Source: Marinobacter sp. LV10R510-11A (GTDB lineage Bacteria; Pseudomonadota; Gammaproteobacteria; Pseudomonadales; Oleiphilaceae). From it: 64,000 bases of DNA. Below are positions 8,718 to 17,559 of the stretch, piece by piece. Below the pieces are notes generated by a model that searched no databases, was not told the origin of the DNA, and saw only the letters and a program-made list of their open reading frames with translations. The translations under genes were made by a program, and so were the position numbers. Every line of letters begins with the position of its first letter. Position 1 is the stretch's first letter. Location: positions 3,224,001-3,288,000 of the forward strand of contig NZ_LT907980.1 in assembly GCF_900215155.1 (NCBI RefSeq), in the 5' to 3' direction.

Positions 8718-10466
8718 TCACATCGTAAAGCTGCCCAGCCGTTCCTCAATGGAATCAAGAAACCCCATCATATCCACCAGTGTTTCGCTCTCAGGAGTTG
8801 TCGTCTTATCCTTCAAGTCAGCCGTAACAATGCCATCCCCTACGGTATCTTTTAACGCTGATTTGAGTCGGGCGGAATAATCAAGCAAGGCTTCATTGCG
8901 CTCCCGGCGGCCCAGGGTTTCCAGGGCATTCGCGAGGGCGTAGATCAGCGCTGAGGGGTTGAAATGCGCGTCTTTTCCATTGCTTTCCAGGTATTTGAGG
9001 TATAGATCGTGGGCTGTTCCATGCGGTGCCTCAAAGAGCATCGTGCTGCTCTTGCTTTCGATGATGGAGCTTGCGGTGGCGAGGCTGCCGCCGAGAGCGG
9101 CAGAAATATCAGAAAATATATCCCCGTCCAGGTTCTGGGCAGGGTAGAGCGCACTCCGGGGAGGATCAGTTATCATTTTTATCAGCTGGCTCGAAGGTCG
9201 CATGATCATGAAAGAGGGCGGCGAGGTGTGATCCGCGGCCAGTTCGCGGCGCACATCGTTGATGACGGTGCTGAATACCTCGTCGTATTCCATGTATTCT
9301 CGTTTGAGACCAAAATACACTTCTTTGTGCTTGCTTGAGGCATCCCTAAAAACCTGGCTGACCCAGTCCTTGATTGCCTCATGGTCATTGGACATGAGCA
9401 GGATTGGGTCGCCCTGACTGACACGACGAGCGTGCTTTTCTACTCCATCGACGACAACCTTGAGGATGCCGTCTTCCTGAGCAGGCATGTTGAAACTGCC
9501 GTATTGATCACCACCGCCGGCACTCATGCGCGAGATCGAAACATGAGCGTTTCGGACGGGTATGCCGTAGCGTTTTAGCTGCTTGACAAGCTTATACAGT
9601 TTTCGGCCGGTGGTGTTGTCCGGCACGCCCCACAGTGCGCGCTCTGGCGGGTTGGCAACAATACGGGCGGCCTGCGCATCGACCAGTTCGTAGTAGTAGT
9701 TGATACCCACCGCTTCAAATTGCTTTTTGTATTCCTGTTTGTAAATAGCTTCTATAGCGGCGCGCATTACGCCATCGTAGCCAGCAATCACGGTATCTTT
9801 CAGGCCGAGGTAAGCATCTCGTTTTTCGTCAATTGCGCGCTGGAAAAACCGGTGAGCCCAGGCTTTAACATCGGCGATGTCATTAGTAGCCAGTAGCCAG
9901 GGGTCGCCTTTTTTCACATCACGGCGGTGCAGCTCGACCGGGTTCCCGCTTTTTCCGACGAAGAGCAGTTTGACCACGCCCGTTGATGAGGACAATTCAT
10001 TGTAACTGTCCTTAATGCCCCCGTTGTCCATGGTGTCGACATCAATATCACGATCAATCCAGTCGGGTTTCCGCACCCTGAGATTCTGGAATTGAATATC
10101 CTCCCGGGTGATGTTGCCCCCGATTCCTTTGCGTATTGCGCCATTAGGTGACTTGGTCGCGAGCGGATCAAGCCTGGACTGACTGAGCTCTGGGTGCTTT
10201 TCAAGCATCGCATCCAATTGCTCTCTGTTCACGGTCATGCCGGCGTTCTTGACGCCAACACCGTATTTTTTGAGTGCCTCGATGGCTTCGAAAATAACCT
10301 GGCCGTTCGTCAGAAACCGATGTTCGGCCGATAAATCGATTTCTATCAGCTCAATAGCCAGGCGGGTTGTGACAAACCTTTTCAGGATTTCTTCAAAAGC
10401 CACCTGAGCCATCTCATCGCCGTGCAGAATGACCAGCGGTGATTCCACCTGAATTTTATTGACCAT
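8718..10466 (-). CDS. Isocitrate dehydrogenase-like protein with internal duplication
   Basis: A 582-residue member of the isocitrate/isopropylmalate dehydrogenase family. The N-terminus LVILHGDEMAQ resembles the start of eukaryotic-type NADP-IDH, SPNGAIRKGIGGNITRE matches its substrate-binding region, and NLDGDIFSD with EAPHGTAHDLYLK matches the metal and cofactor part. IDHs of this type have about 400-410 residues; the excess comes from a repeated middle. Residues ~55-280 and ~284-450 share KKYGVGVKNA / KRYGIPVRNA, then GVVKLLF / GILKVVV, KGDPWLLATND / QGDPILLMSND and YLGLKD / YFGLKR. It is convergent with tnsC, and its catalytic state is unproven. Upstream is an 11-bp inverted repeat. Confidence 0.75.
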   Translation of the reverse strand: MVNKIQVESPLVILHGDEMAQVAFEEILKRFVTTRLAIELIEIDLSAEHRFLTNGQVIFEAIEALKKYGVGVKNAGMTVNREQLDAMLEKHPELSQSRLDPLATKSPNGAIRKGIGGNITREDIQFQNLRVRKPDWIDRDIDVDTMDNGGIKDSYNELSSSTGVVKLLFVGKSGNPVELHRRDVKKGDPWLLATNDIADVKAWAHRFFQRAIDEKRDAYLGLKDTVIAGYDGVMRAAIEAIYKQEYKKQFEAVGINYYYELVDAQAARIVANPPERALWGVPDNTTGRKLYKLVKQLKRYGIPVRNAHVSISRMSAGGGDQYGSFNMPAQEDGILKVVVDGVEKHARRVSQGDPILLMSNDHEAIKDWVSQVFRDASSKHKEVYFGLKREYMEYDEVFSTVINDVRRELAADHTSPPSFMIMRPSSQLIKMITDPPRSALYPAQNLDGDIFSDISAALGGSLATASSIIESKSSTMLFEAPHGTAHDLYLKYLESNGKDAHFNPSALIYALANALETLGRRERNEALLDYSARLKSALKDTVGDGIVTADLKDKTTTPESETLVDMMGFLDSIEERLGSFTM

Positions 10467-10502
10467 TGCTTCCTCCGGTTTTCGGTCGGCTCAAACGTAC
10501 GG

Positions 10503-10529
10503 TCAATGAACGTGTGAGACGTTCATTGA
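10503..10529. promoter_or_regulatory. 11-bp perfect inverted repeat upstream of the IDH-like gene
   Basis: TCAATGAACGT and ACGTTCATTGA flank GTGAG, 37-63 bases upstream of the ATG at 10466. There is no T-run, so it looks like an operator rather than a terminator. It differs from the ATTATAA boxes of the other cargo promoters and overlaps the end of the broken regulator gene. Confidence 0.5.
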
Positions 10530-10740
10530 TAATTGGTGTCGATGCGGTGCGTCCTTTTAAGCCTTGAGAACGTTGCGGGGACAACCCCCAACCAGGATGC
10601 GAGTTGACTGTCCGGAATGCGGAGCACGCTCAAGCAAGTCCGGATGCTCTTCCACCATCAATTGGTAACGCTCCTGTACAGGCAAGCTATGATGGCGAAA
10701 CTCACGTTCACTGATGGTTTCAGCCAACTCTTCCACTAAA
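10523..10740 (-). pseudogene. C-terminal remnant of a Crp/Fnr-type regulator, frameshifted
   Basis: Minus-strand reading gives EREFRHHSLPVQERYQL and EEHPDLLERA in one frame, then IPDSQLASWLGVVPATFSRL in another, ending with TGA at 10523. Together they match the end of the long helix and the winged HTH of Crp/Fnr-like proteins, where the phrase LASWLGV..FSRLKR is typical. The frame changes near 10625. No cNMP-binding domain remains upstream, so this is a decayed fragment. Confidence 0.6.
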
Positions 10741-10929
10741 ACCAGTGCTCAGATCATCCAGAAGTTGCCTTTCTGAACAGGTCGTTTCCTTCACCGAGTT
10801 GATACCAAGCAGGCGGCTAAGGTCGCCTCTTAAAATCTCATGTTTAGGCAAGGTTGACTGATTACCCGTGATCCGGGTAGCTCGCATTTCTGGAGACGCC
10901 CGGAGAGGAGCGTTGGAAAGTTCAGTCAT
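10720..10929 (-). CDS. Small ORF with a strong ribosome site, unknown
   Basis: 69 codons from an ATG at 10929 preceded by AGGAGG at good spacing. The product (MTELSNAPLRASPEMRATR...) has no domain I recognise. Its 3' end runs into the Crp-like remnant in another frame, so it may be the surviving start of a deleted gene. It is divergent from the malic enzyme gene. Confidence 0.35.
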   Translation of the reverse strand: MTELSNAPLRASPEMRATRITGNQSTLPKHEILRGDLSRLLGINSVKETTCSERQLLDDLSTGFSGRVG

Positions 10930-11029
10930 AGGCCACCTCCTGTCATCACAGGTACGGGCATCGAGTAGATCAGAGGCGAGCGGTTATTAAGGCTCACCTC
11001 AACGATGCCCAGCACATGGACTAGCTTAC

Positions 11030-11069
11030 ATGATAATGATATTATAATGAAGGTATAACCTAATTATCA
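11030..11069. promoter_or_regulatory. 11-bp-phased ATTATAA-type boxes upstream of malic enzyme
   Basis: ATGATAA (11030), ATTATAA (11041), GGTATAA (11052) and ATTATCA (11063) start exactly 11 bp apart and end just before the ribosome site of the malic enzyme gene. The same word and phase occur before the PEPCK gene. One box per helical turn suits cooperative binding on one DNA face, as ribbon-helix-helix repressors do. Confidence 0.6.
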
Positions 11070-11078
11070 TAAGGTGCC

Positions 11079-12326
11079 ATGATGACTAAAGACTTTAAGC
11101 AGGCCGCGCTGGACTATCACTCGAAGCCCGTCCCCGGGAAGATTTCCACTGGTCTGACCAAGCCTGCAAGTACGGTGGGCGACCTCTCACTTGCCTACAG
11201 TCCGGGTGTCGCGGAGCCAGTGCGCGAAATCGCCCGCGATCCGGATAATGCTTACCTGTATACCGGGAAAAGCAATCTGGTCGCAGTGATCACCAATGGC
11301 ACCGCGATTCTCGGGCTCGGAAACCTGGGGCCGCTGGCCAGCAAACCAGTAATGGAAGGCAAGGCCCTGCTATTCAAGCGTTTCGCAGGCATCGACTCCG
11401 TTGATATCGAGGTCAAGGCAGATACCGCCCAGGCGTTTATCGATACCGTCATTCCCATCTCAGATACCTTTGGCGGCATTAATCTGGAAGACATCAAGGC
11501 ACCTGAGTGTTTCGAAATTGAGCGAGTTTTGATTGATCGCTGCGATGTTCCAGTATTCCATGACGATCAGCATGGCACCGCCATTGTGACGGCGGCAGGT
11601 ATGCTGAATGCATTGGAAATCCAGGGTAAGACGCTGGACACCGCAAGAATTGTCTGCTTGGGAGCGGGTGCGGCGGCCGTTGCCTGCATGCGATTGTTGT
11701 TAAGTCTCGGTGCGAAACGAGAAAATCTGTATATGGTTGATCGCAGAGGTGTGATCCGCTCCGGCAGGGAGGGTTTGAATAGCTTCAAGGAAGAATTTAT
11801 TAATGATGGCGGGGCAAAGACTCTGGACGATGCCATTGATAACGCAGACGTTTTTGTTGGATTATCCGGGCCGGATTTGCTCAATGCTGAACAGATCAAA
11901 CAAATGGCACCCCGGCCGATAGTTTTTGCGTGTTCGAACCCTGACCCTGAGATTTCACCCGAACTGGCAATGTCGGTTCGGGACGACCTGATTATGGCTA
12001 CAGGTCGATCAGACTATCCCAATCAGGTTAACAACGTACTTGGTTTTCCGTTCATTTTCAGGGGCGCGCTGGATGTACGCGCTAAACGAATTAACGAAGC
12101 CATGAAGGTTGCAGCTGTTTATGCAATTCGAGATCTGGCGAAAAAGGAAATACCGCAAGATGTCCTGGCCGCCCATCAACTGAGAGAACTGTCTTTTGGG
12201 CCCCACTACATCATTCCTAAAGCCATGGACTATCGGTTGCTAACGGAAGTGTCAGACGCAGTTGCCAAAGCGGCCATCGAATCGGGTGTTGCACGCTTGC
12301 CCTATCCTTCACACTATCCGTTATAG
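11079..12326 (+). CDS. Malic enzyme (malate to pyruvate + CO2), short form
   Basis: A 415-residue malic enzyme with SLAYSPGVAEPVREI, NGTAILGLGNLGPLA and VMEGKALLFKRFAG in the N-terminal half, and a Rossmann motif CLGAGAAAVACMRLL in the C-terminal half. FHDDQHGTA supplies metal ligands. It lacks the phosphotransacetylase-like domain of MaeB, so it is the compact form found in many bacteria and archaea; NAD or NADP preference cannot be told. First gene of a two-gene unit with the DUF2970 gene 12 bp downstream. Start at 11079 or 11082 (tandem ATG). Confidence 0.93.
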   Translation: MMTKDFKQAALDYHSKPVPGKISTGLTKPASTVGDLSLAYSPGVAEPVREIARDPDNAYLYTGKSNLVAVITNGTAILGLGNLGPLASKPVMEGKALLFKRFAGIDSVDIEVKADTAQAFIDTVIPISDTFGGINLEDIKAPECFEIERVLIDRCDVPVFHDDQHGTAIVTAAGMLNALEIQGKTLDTARIVCLGAGAAAVACMRLLLSLGAKRENLYMVDRRGVIRSGREGLNSFKEEFINDGGAKTLDDAIDNADVFVGLSGPDLLNAEQIKQMAPRPIVFACSNPDPEISPELAMSVRDDLIMATGRSDYPNQVNNVLGFPFIFRGALDVRAKRINEAMKVAAVYAIRDLAKKEIPQDVLAAHQLRELSFGPHYIIPKAMDYRLLTEVSDAVAKAAIESGVARLPYPSHYPL

Positions 12327-12337
12327 GGAGCCCCAAC

Positions 12338-12565
12338 GTGCCACAATATATTGAGGACAAGCATTCATCGAAGAGATCCTCTTTCTTGCAGGTCGTGAAA
12401 AGTGTTCTGGCGGCTGCTCTGGGTGTGCAAAGCCAGAAAAATTTGGAACACGACGGTCAGCAAAACGGTGTGGCACCCTACATCGTCGTCGCGGTGTTGG
12501 TGGTGGTATTGTTTGTACTCACGCTGATTGGAGTGGTTGCCCTGGTTGTTCGCTATGCCAGTTAG
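12338..12565 (+). CDS. DUF2970 small membrane protein
   Basis: 75 residues from a GTG start with GGGAG upstream. SFLQVVKSVLAAALGVQSQKN followed by one long hydrophobic segment (IVVAVLVVVLFVLTLIGVVALVV) near the C-terminus fits DUF2970, a family of short single-pass inner-membrane proteins of unknown role. It is 12 bp behind the malic enzyme gene, so probably co-transcribed. Confidence 0.75.
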   Translation: MPQYIEDKHSSKRSSFLQVVKSVLAAALGVQSQKNLEHDGQQNGVAPYIVVAVLVVVLFVLTLIGVVALVVRYAS

Positions 12566-12637
12566 AATCAAGCGCTTAAACAGTCGCCACTATCTTAAGG
12601 AGGCGAGCGGAAATCTGGAAAGGCAGTGACGTGTTGA

Positions 12638-12666
12638 ATTATAATAAAGTTAACATATTATGCTAC
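12638..12666. promoter_or_regulatory. ATTATAA box at the RHH gene promoter
   Basis: One perfect ATTATAA box at 12638-12644, with weaker words at the next two 11-bp steps (GTTAACA at 12649, ATGCTAC at 12660). It lies 40 bp upstream of the RHH start and suggests autoregulation. Confidence 0.4.
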
Positions 12667-12684
12667 GTACTTAGGTAATTTCTT

Positions 12685-12879
12685 ATGGAAACGAAAACGG
12701 CCCGGTTAACGATTCTCATCGACCCGATTAAAAAGAAGGCCCTCGAAGACTTATGCGCCTCCCAGGACATTACGACTTCGCAGGTAGTCCGACAGTTGAT
12801 TCGTGACTATCTGGAGCAGAATGGCATTGAATATGCCACCAAGCCCAAGCCCCTTTCATCAAACGCTACAAGTAGATAG
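12685..12879 (+). CDS. Ribbon-helix-helix DNA-binding protein
   Basis: 64 residues. TARLTILIDPIKKKALEDLC forms the beta strand and helix A, and TTSQVVRQLIRDYLEQNG helix B of an Arc/CopG/MetJ-type RHH fold. The C-terminal tail is polar. No toxin gene is adjacent, so it is probably a stand-alone regulator. Its position between the malic enzyme and PEPCK units, and the phased ATTATAA boxes before those genes, make it the likely regulator of the cargo (inference). Confidence 0.8.
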   Translation: METKTARLTILIDPIKKKALEDLCASQDITTSQVVRQLIRDYLEQNGIEYATKPKPLSSNATSR

Positions 12880-12907
12880 TCTAACAACGATAAACAGGGT
12901 GCCGATT

Positions 12908-13717
12908 TTAATAAAAAGGGCTGTTTTCTCCGCTTCCATTGTGGTTACCGCCGCGAAATAGCGTTAATCGCAGAAAATGGTTCAGTATGGGAAATCCCAG
13001 GTGCTTCTCAAGGGAGAGTGCGCGTGATTTGAACTCTGCACGAGCTTGCCCCGGACGTACCTTCGAGGCAAGCACAATCAGATTGCCGGTGAACAAGTGG
13101 CATGTGAATACAGCCTCGAATTTTTTATCAAGCAAACGCAGAGCATTCCCGGTTTCACTCTGGTAGTTGAAAAAGTTGAAAACGGCCCAGCCTCCTTCAT
13201 CCAGAACATCATGACAGCGGCTCAGGAAGTCTGCTCTGCACTGTTGTGGGTCCATACCGTAGGCATTGTATATATCGCAAAAAAGTAGGTCGGTTGAGCG
13301 TTTCTCACTGCGCGCGAGGTAGTGTCCCGCATCCTCACAGAAAATTGATAGCCTTGGATCTGTAGGCACCTGGAAGAAGTCGTGTGCAACGTCGATAACG
13401 GATTGACGGAGTTCAACGGCCGTTAGCTCCATGTCCGGAAAGCGATGGAAAAGGCAGTTCACCAGGCTACCCCCTCCCAGCCCCAGAACGGTCGCGCGAC
13501 AGGGCAAATCAAACATCAGAGGCAGCAGCATGGCTCGGGTGTGCTCATGCATGAGAAAGCCGGGGTCGTCTTTTCTTTGACAGCTCTGCTCATACACGGA
13601 GCCGAAGGTGAAATAGCGCTCATAGCTGTTATCAAATACCTCAACACAGTCGCTCCCGTCATGGAACTCGGCAATCTTATTTCCCAAACAGAAACCATCC
13701 AAAAGCGTATCCGGCAT
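12908..13717 (-). CDS. Spermidine synthase-like protein
   Basis: 269 residues with a class I Rossmann core: VLGLGGGSLVNCLFHRFPDMELTAVELRQSVIDVA contains the GxGGG loop and acidic ribose-binding end, and CDIYNAYG occupies the catalytic-acid position. This matches SpeE-like aminopropyltransferases and the related SAM-dependent group lacking the N-terminal tetramerisation domain. Whether it makes polyamines is not shown. It is convergent with the RHH gene and in tandem with the next small gene. Confidence 0.7.
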   Translation of the reverse strand: MPDTLLDGFCLGNKIAEFHDGSDCVEVFDNSYERYFTFGSVYEQSCQRKDDPGFLMHEHTRAMLLPLMFDLPCRATVLGLGGGSLVNCLFHRFPDMELTAVELRQSVIDVAHDFFQVPTDPRLSIFCEDAGHYLARSEKRSTDLLFCDIYNAYGMDPQQCRADFLSRCHDVLDEGGWAVFNFFNYQSETGNALRLLDKKFEAVFTCHLFTGNLIVLASKVRPGQARAEFKSRALSLEKHLGFPILNHFLRLTLFRGGNHNGSGENSPFY

Positions 13718-13779
13718 TTAACTGCTTCCTTTTTTGCGCGTTCGTTGAAGTGGGTGTCTGGCGATAGCAGCAGTCCTGG

Positions 13780-14097
13780 CTAAAACATGATCTCTGCCCG
13801 CTTGAATCCCAGAGTCCGGAGCGCCTCAATCGCAGTATCAACGGATGAATAACTGCAGACCTTCTCATCATCTGTCACCAGAAAATGGCTATACCCCTGG
13901 CGTTCCTTAAAGAGCAAAATCCATTCTTTTCGTTTAGCGGACGGGGCCTGAACGATGTGCACTTCGGCAATCTCGCCCTTCCGTCGCGATTCCACTATTT
14001 CGCCTTTCTTCACTTTTAGATCCTTGAGCCTGGGAGGCGAACGAGGCAGACGCTGGGTGCTAGACGCTACTGTTACCGAATCCCGTTGAATGCGCAT
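13780..14097 (-). CDS. Hypothetical protein, 105 aa
   Basis: Not recognised. The N-terminal half is basic (LKDLKVKKGEIVESRRKGE); the C-terminal half has alternating strand-like segments (EWILLFKERQGYSHFLVTDD, SVDTAIEALRTLGFKRAEI) that could form a small alpha/beta fold. It is divergent from PEPCK and shares the four-box ATTATAA region, so both genes may answer to the same regulator. Confidence 0.55.
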   Translation of the reverse strand: MRIQRDSVTVASSTQRLPRSPPRLKDLKVKKGEIVESRRKGEIAEVHIVQAPSAKRKEWILLFKERQGYSHFLVTDDEKVCSYSSVDTAIEALRTLGFKRAEIMF

Positions 14098-14111
14098 TGG
14101 CTTACCATTAC

Positions 14112-14151
14112 ATTATAATGGTATTATAACAATATTATAACCACATTATTA
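14112..14151. promoter_or_regulatory. Four ATTATAA boxes at exact 11-bp phase, divergent PEPCK promoter
   Basis: ATTATAA starts at 14112, 14123 and 14134, with ATTATTA at 14145: four steps of exactly 11 bp between the 105-aa gene and PEPCK. This is the most regular copy of the array also seen upstream of the malic enzyme gene. Confidence 0.7.
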
Positions 14152-14167
14152 AATGAGGACTGACTGG

Positions 14168-15724
14168 ATGAACCTGCTTTCTACTCAGTTGACGGATCTG
14201 GAGCCAGCGGAGCTGATTGAACAAGCGCTGTTCCGGAAGGAAGGTTTTTTCGCCAATAATGGCGCACTCTCGATAACCACAGGAAAGCGGACCGGCCGAT
14301 CACCGGCTGATCGCTTCATCGTCGAGGACGAGCTGACCCGACAGACGGTGGACTGGGGGGAGGTAAATCAGCCCTTTTCCCAACAGAAGTTTGAAGAACT
14401 CTGGCTGCGGGTCCAAGATACCTTGGCGACGGAAGAGCATTTTTTGTCGCATCTCTCGGTGGGGGCCGATCCGAGATTTGCGATTCCCGTGTCGGTCTAT
14501 ACTGATACTGCGTGGCAAAGCCTGTTCGCCTACAACATGTTTGTACGAACCAGTCCGTTCGAGACAGGTGATATGAAGCGGTGGACATTAATGAGCTGCA
14601 CGCGATTCACCTGCGATCCGGTGAGAGATGGTACTCATTCTGAATCTGCACTGATTATTGATTTTTCGAGCCGACGCGTTTTGATTGCTGGCCTGTGCTA
14701 CGCCGGCGAAATCAAGAAGGCGATGTTCTCTGTGCAAAACTTCCTTCTGCCACAAAATAACGTACTGCCTATGCACTGTTCCGCAAACGTCGGAGAAGAC
14801 GGGGATACCTGCCTTTTCTTCGGGCTGTCGGGTACGGGCAAAACCACGCTCTCGGCGGATCCTGACCGTTTTCTGATCGGTGACGATGAACATGGTTGGG
14901 CGAAGCATTCGGTGTTCAATATCGAGGGTGGCTGCTACGCAAAGACGATCGATCTTTCGAGGAAGAACGAGCCGATCATCTGGGATGCCATTCGGTTCGG
15001 CGCCATTATTGAAAACGTGCAGGTTGATCCTGTGTCCAGGCGTCCGGATTATGCTGATACCGAACTCACGGAGAACGGGCGTTGCAGCTATCCGTTGGAG
15101 CACGTGGACAAGCGGGTTGAAGAGAATCAGGCTGGGGAACCGGCCACCGTCATCTTCCTGACATGCGACCTCTTTGGCGTTTTGCCTCCGGTGTCGATAC
15201 TGACTCCGGAGGCGGCCGCTTATCATTTTTTGAGTGGCTATACTGCCAGGGTCGGCTCCACGGAAGTTGGCGGACACAAGGGTATTGCGCCAACCTTTTC
15301 AGCTTGTTTTGGCGCTCCCTTTATGCCGTTACCTCCCCAGGTGTATGCCGAGCTTCTGATGAAACGGCTCTCTGAGTTCGGCTCAAGAGTGTATCTGGTG
15401 AACACCGGGTGGACTGGTGGTTCAGGCACCGCGGATGGGGGCGGCCAAAGGTTCCCGATTCCAGTCACCCGCGCCATTGTCTCGGCTTGTCAGTCAGGCC
15501 AGCTTTCAGGTGCTGAAACTGAACGCTTGTCTATCCTGAATCTGGCTATCCCCGAAAAAGTACCGGGTGTCGACGAGCATTATCTTAACCCGCGTAAGGC
15601 CTGGCAGAATCCGTCGGACTATGACGCAGCCGCACGAACACTGGCAGATTTGTTTAACGCAAATATTCGCCGGTACAACGTGCCGGAGTCGATTCTGAAA
15701 GCTGGCCCAGGCCAGGTTGAGTAA
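14168..15724 (+). CDS. pckA: Phosphoenolpyruvate carboxykinase (ATP)
   Basis: About 518 residues. It converts oxaloacetate and ATP to PEP, ADP and CO2, the first step of gluconeogenesis. [15 protein letters not shown] is the kinase-1a P-loop, LIGDDEHGW the kinase-2 metal site, and [14 protein letters not shown] with NTGWTGGSG follow the ATP-type family. An in-frame ATG at 14153 sits at the end of the operator without a ribosome site; 14168 has GAGGA 8 bp upstream and is preferred. It is a second-site gene inside a transposon, so it may duplicate a chromosomal pckA. Confidence 0.95.
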   Translation: MNLLSTQLTDLEPAELIEQALFRKEGFFANNGALSITTGKRTGRSPADRFIVEDELTRQTVDWGEVNQPFSQQKFEELWLRVQDTLATEEHFLSHLSVGADPRFAIPVSVYTDTAWQSLFAYNMFVRTSPFETGDMKRWTLMSCTRFTCDPVRDGTHSESALIIDFSSRRVLIAGLCYAGEIKKAMFSVQNFLLPQNNVLPMHCSANVGEDGDTCLFFGLSGTGKTTLSADPDRFLIGDDEHGWAKHSVFNIEGGCYAKTIDLSRKNEPIIWDAIRFGAIIENVQVDPVSRRPDYADTELTENGRCSYPLEHVDKRVEENQAGEPATVIFLTCDLFGVLPPVSILTPEAAAYHFLSGYTARVGSTEVGGHKGIAPTFSACFGAPFMPLPPQVYAELLMKRLSEFGSRVYLVNTGWTGGSGTADGGGQRFPIPVTRAIVSACQSGQLSGAETERLSILNLAIPEKVPGVDEHYLNPRKAWQNPSDYDAAARTLADLFNANIRRYNVPESILKAGPGQVE

Positions 15725-15810
15725 TCACACCCTGGCCAGCGTGGGTATAACGCCACGAACGCTGAAAAATCGGGAAATCCAGCAAATACGACACAGCAGG
15801 GAGTTAACCA

Positions 15811-17559
15811 ATGGCAATGCCTGAGATGTTACGAAATTTGCCAGGAATTGCGACCGGGTTGCGGTCCGCTTTTAAAGAAGGCTACGGCCTAGCCGATCTT
15901 CGCAAGGACGTAATGGCAGGGCTGACCATTGGTACCGTAGCGGTACCGCTTTCCATGGCTTTGGCGATTGCAACCGGCGTTCCTCCCCAGCACGGGCTTT
16001 ATACCGCCATTGTTGCAGGGGTAATCATTGCACTGACTGGTGGCTCCCGCTTTAACGTTTCAGGACCCACGGCTGCATTCGTCGTGATCCTATTTCCCAT
16101 TGTGCAGCAATACGGACTCGGTGGTTTGCTGATCGCTTCCATGATGGCCGGTTTGATTTTGGTGGCATTAGGCCTCGCGCGAATGGGCCAACTGATTCAG
16201 TTCGTGCCCTACCCGGTCGTGCTGGGATTCACCGCCGGCATTGCGGTCGTGATCGCAGTGCTTCAGATCCCTGATTTTCTGGGGCTGGAAGTGGGTCAGA
16301 TGGGCGAACACTTTGTGGAGAATCTAGGCAGGATAGGGGCCTCGTTGCCTTCTATTAATCCGTTTGAGCTGGGAATCGGCTTTTTCTCACTAGCAGTTTT
16401 TATCCTCTGGCCTCGCCTGAAGCTACCTTTACCAGCACCCCTGATGGGCTTGGTTGCAGGAGCCATAGGCGCTTACCTGATCAACAGTTTGATGGGGGGT
16501 GACGGAACGACGGTCGAAACTATCGCCTCCCGGTTCACGTGGGAGCATCAAGGAGACGTAGGTAGCGGTATTCCACCGATCGCCCCCACTTTTATGGTGC
16601 CCTGGTCGTTACCCGGCGCTAATGGAGAACCACTAAAGCTGAACTTTGAGCTCATCCGCTCGTTGATAGGCCCCGCGTTCGCAATCGCCATTCTGGGGGC
16701 GATTGAGTCTCTACTTTGCGCAGTGGTTTCGGACGGCATGACCAAAACCCGGCACGACCCCAACGCTGAACTTATTGGCCAGGGCCTTGGAAATATAGTG
16801 GCGCCTCTTTTTGGTGGGGTCACGGCCACAGCGGCGATCGCACGGACTGCGACCAGTATCCGAAGTGGTGCTCGCTCCCCCATTGCTGCAGTGGTGCACT
16901 CGCTGGTTGTATTGCTTTCCGTCGTGGCACTTGCGGGGTTGTTGGGGCTTGTCCCAATGGCAGCCTTGGCAGCCCTCCTGCTCGTCGTCGCCTGGAACAT
17001 GAGTGAGGCCCGCCATTTCATGCACACCTTGCGATCAGCTCCCGCTGGGGACGTGAGCGTTCTTTTGGTGTGCTTTGGTCTTACTGTAATCTTCGACATG
17101 GTGCTGGCCGTTGCAGTTGGAATTGGTTTGGCGGCTGCCTTGTTTATTCGGCGAATGGCACTGCTCACCCGCACCGACAAGATAGACACAGAAACCCACT
17201 CAACGGTTAACGGACTGCCGCCCGAGGTTGCCGTTTATGATGTCAACGGACCGATGTTCTTCGGTGCTGCAGAGAAAGCGCTTACGTCCCTGCGCCTGGT
17301 CGATCCTCAGGTCAGAATTATTATCCTCGACATGCAAGGCGTGCCGAGTATGGACGGCACCGCCATAGTAAATCTTCAGACCCTGGTTGAAGACATGCTG
17401 CAGGATAATGTCTCGCTGATTCTGACCGGACTACCGACTCGCATCATCGTCAAATTGCGTCGGGCTCATGTGCGGAAAGTCATTGGCAGACTTACCTACG
17501 CTGGCAGTCTGACACAAGCCAAAGCTATTGCGCTTCGCTGGCTGGCCTCACAACGGTAA
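15811..17559 (+). CDS. SulP-family anion transporter with STAS domain
   Basis: 582 residues with 10 or more membrane segments (about residues 35-450) and a cytoplasmic STAS domain (about 465-580, MFFGAAEKALTSL, IILDMQGVPSMDGTA). GLTIGTVAVPLSMALAIATGVPPQHGLYTAI is the SulP signature. SulP proteins include sulfate and bicarbonate (BicA) carriers and the C4-dicarboxylate carrier DauA; sequence alone does not decide. Next to PEPCK and malic enzyme, dicarboxylate or bicarbonate is likelier than sulfate (inference). It is 86 bp downstream of pckA and probably co-transcribed. Confidence 0.9.
   Translation: MAMPEMLRNLPGIATGLRSAFKEGYGLADLRKDVMAGLTIGTVAVPLSMALAIATGVPPQHGLYTAIVAGVIIALTGGSRFNVSGPTAAFVVILFPIVQQYGLGGLLIASMMAGLILVALGLARMGQLIQFVPYPVVLGFTAGIAVVIAVLQIPDFLGLEVGQMGEHFVENLGRIGASLPSINPFELGIGFFSLAVFILWPRLKLPLPAPLMGLVAGAIGAYLINSLMGGDGTTVETIASRFTWEHQGDVGSGIPPIAPTFMVPWSLPGANGEPLKLNFELIRSLIGPAFAIAILGAIESLLCAVVSDGMTKTRHDPNAELIGQGLGNIVAPLFGGVTATAAIARTATSIRSGARSPIAAVVHSLVVLLSVVALAGLLGLVPMAALAALLLVVAWNMSEARHFMHTLRSAPAGDVSVLLVCFGLTVIFDMVLAVAVGIGLAAALFIRRMALLTRTDKIDTETHSTVNGLPPEVAVYDVNGPMFFGAAEKALTSLRLVDPQVRIIILDMQGVPSMDGTAIVNLQTLVEDMLQDNVSLILTGLPTRIIVKLRRAHVRKVIGRLTYAGSLTQAKAIALRWLASQR

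Noticed and set aside
14588..15277. 229-codon minus-strand frame inside pckA
   Set aside because: pckA is unambiguous; the frame is a shadow.
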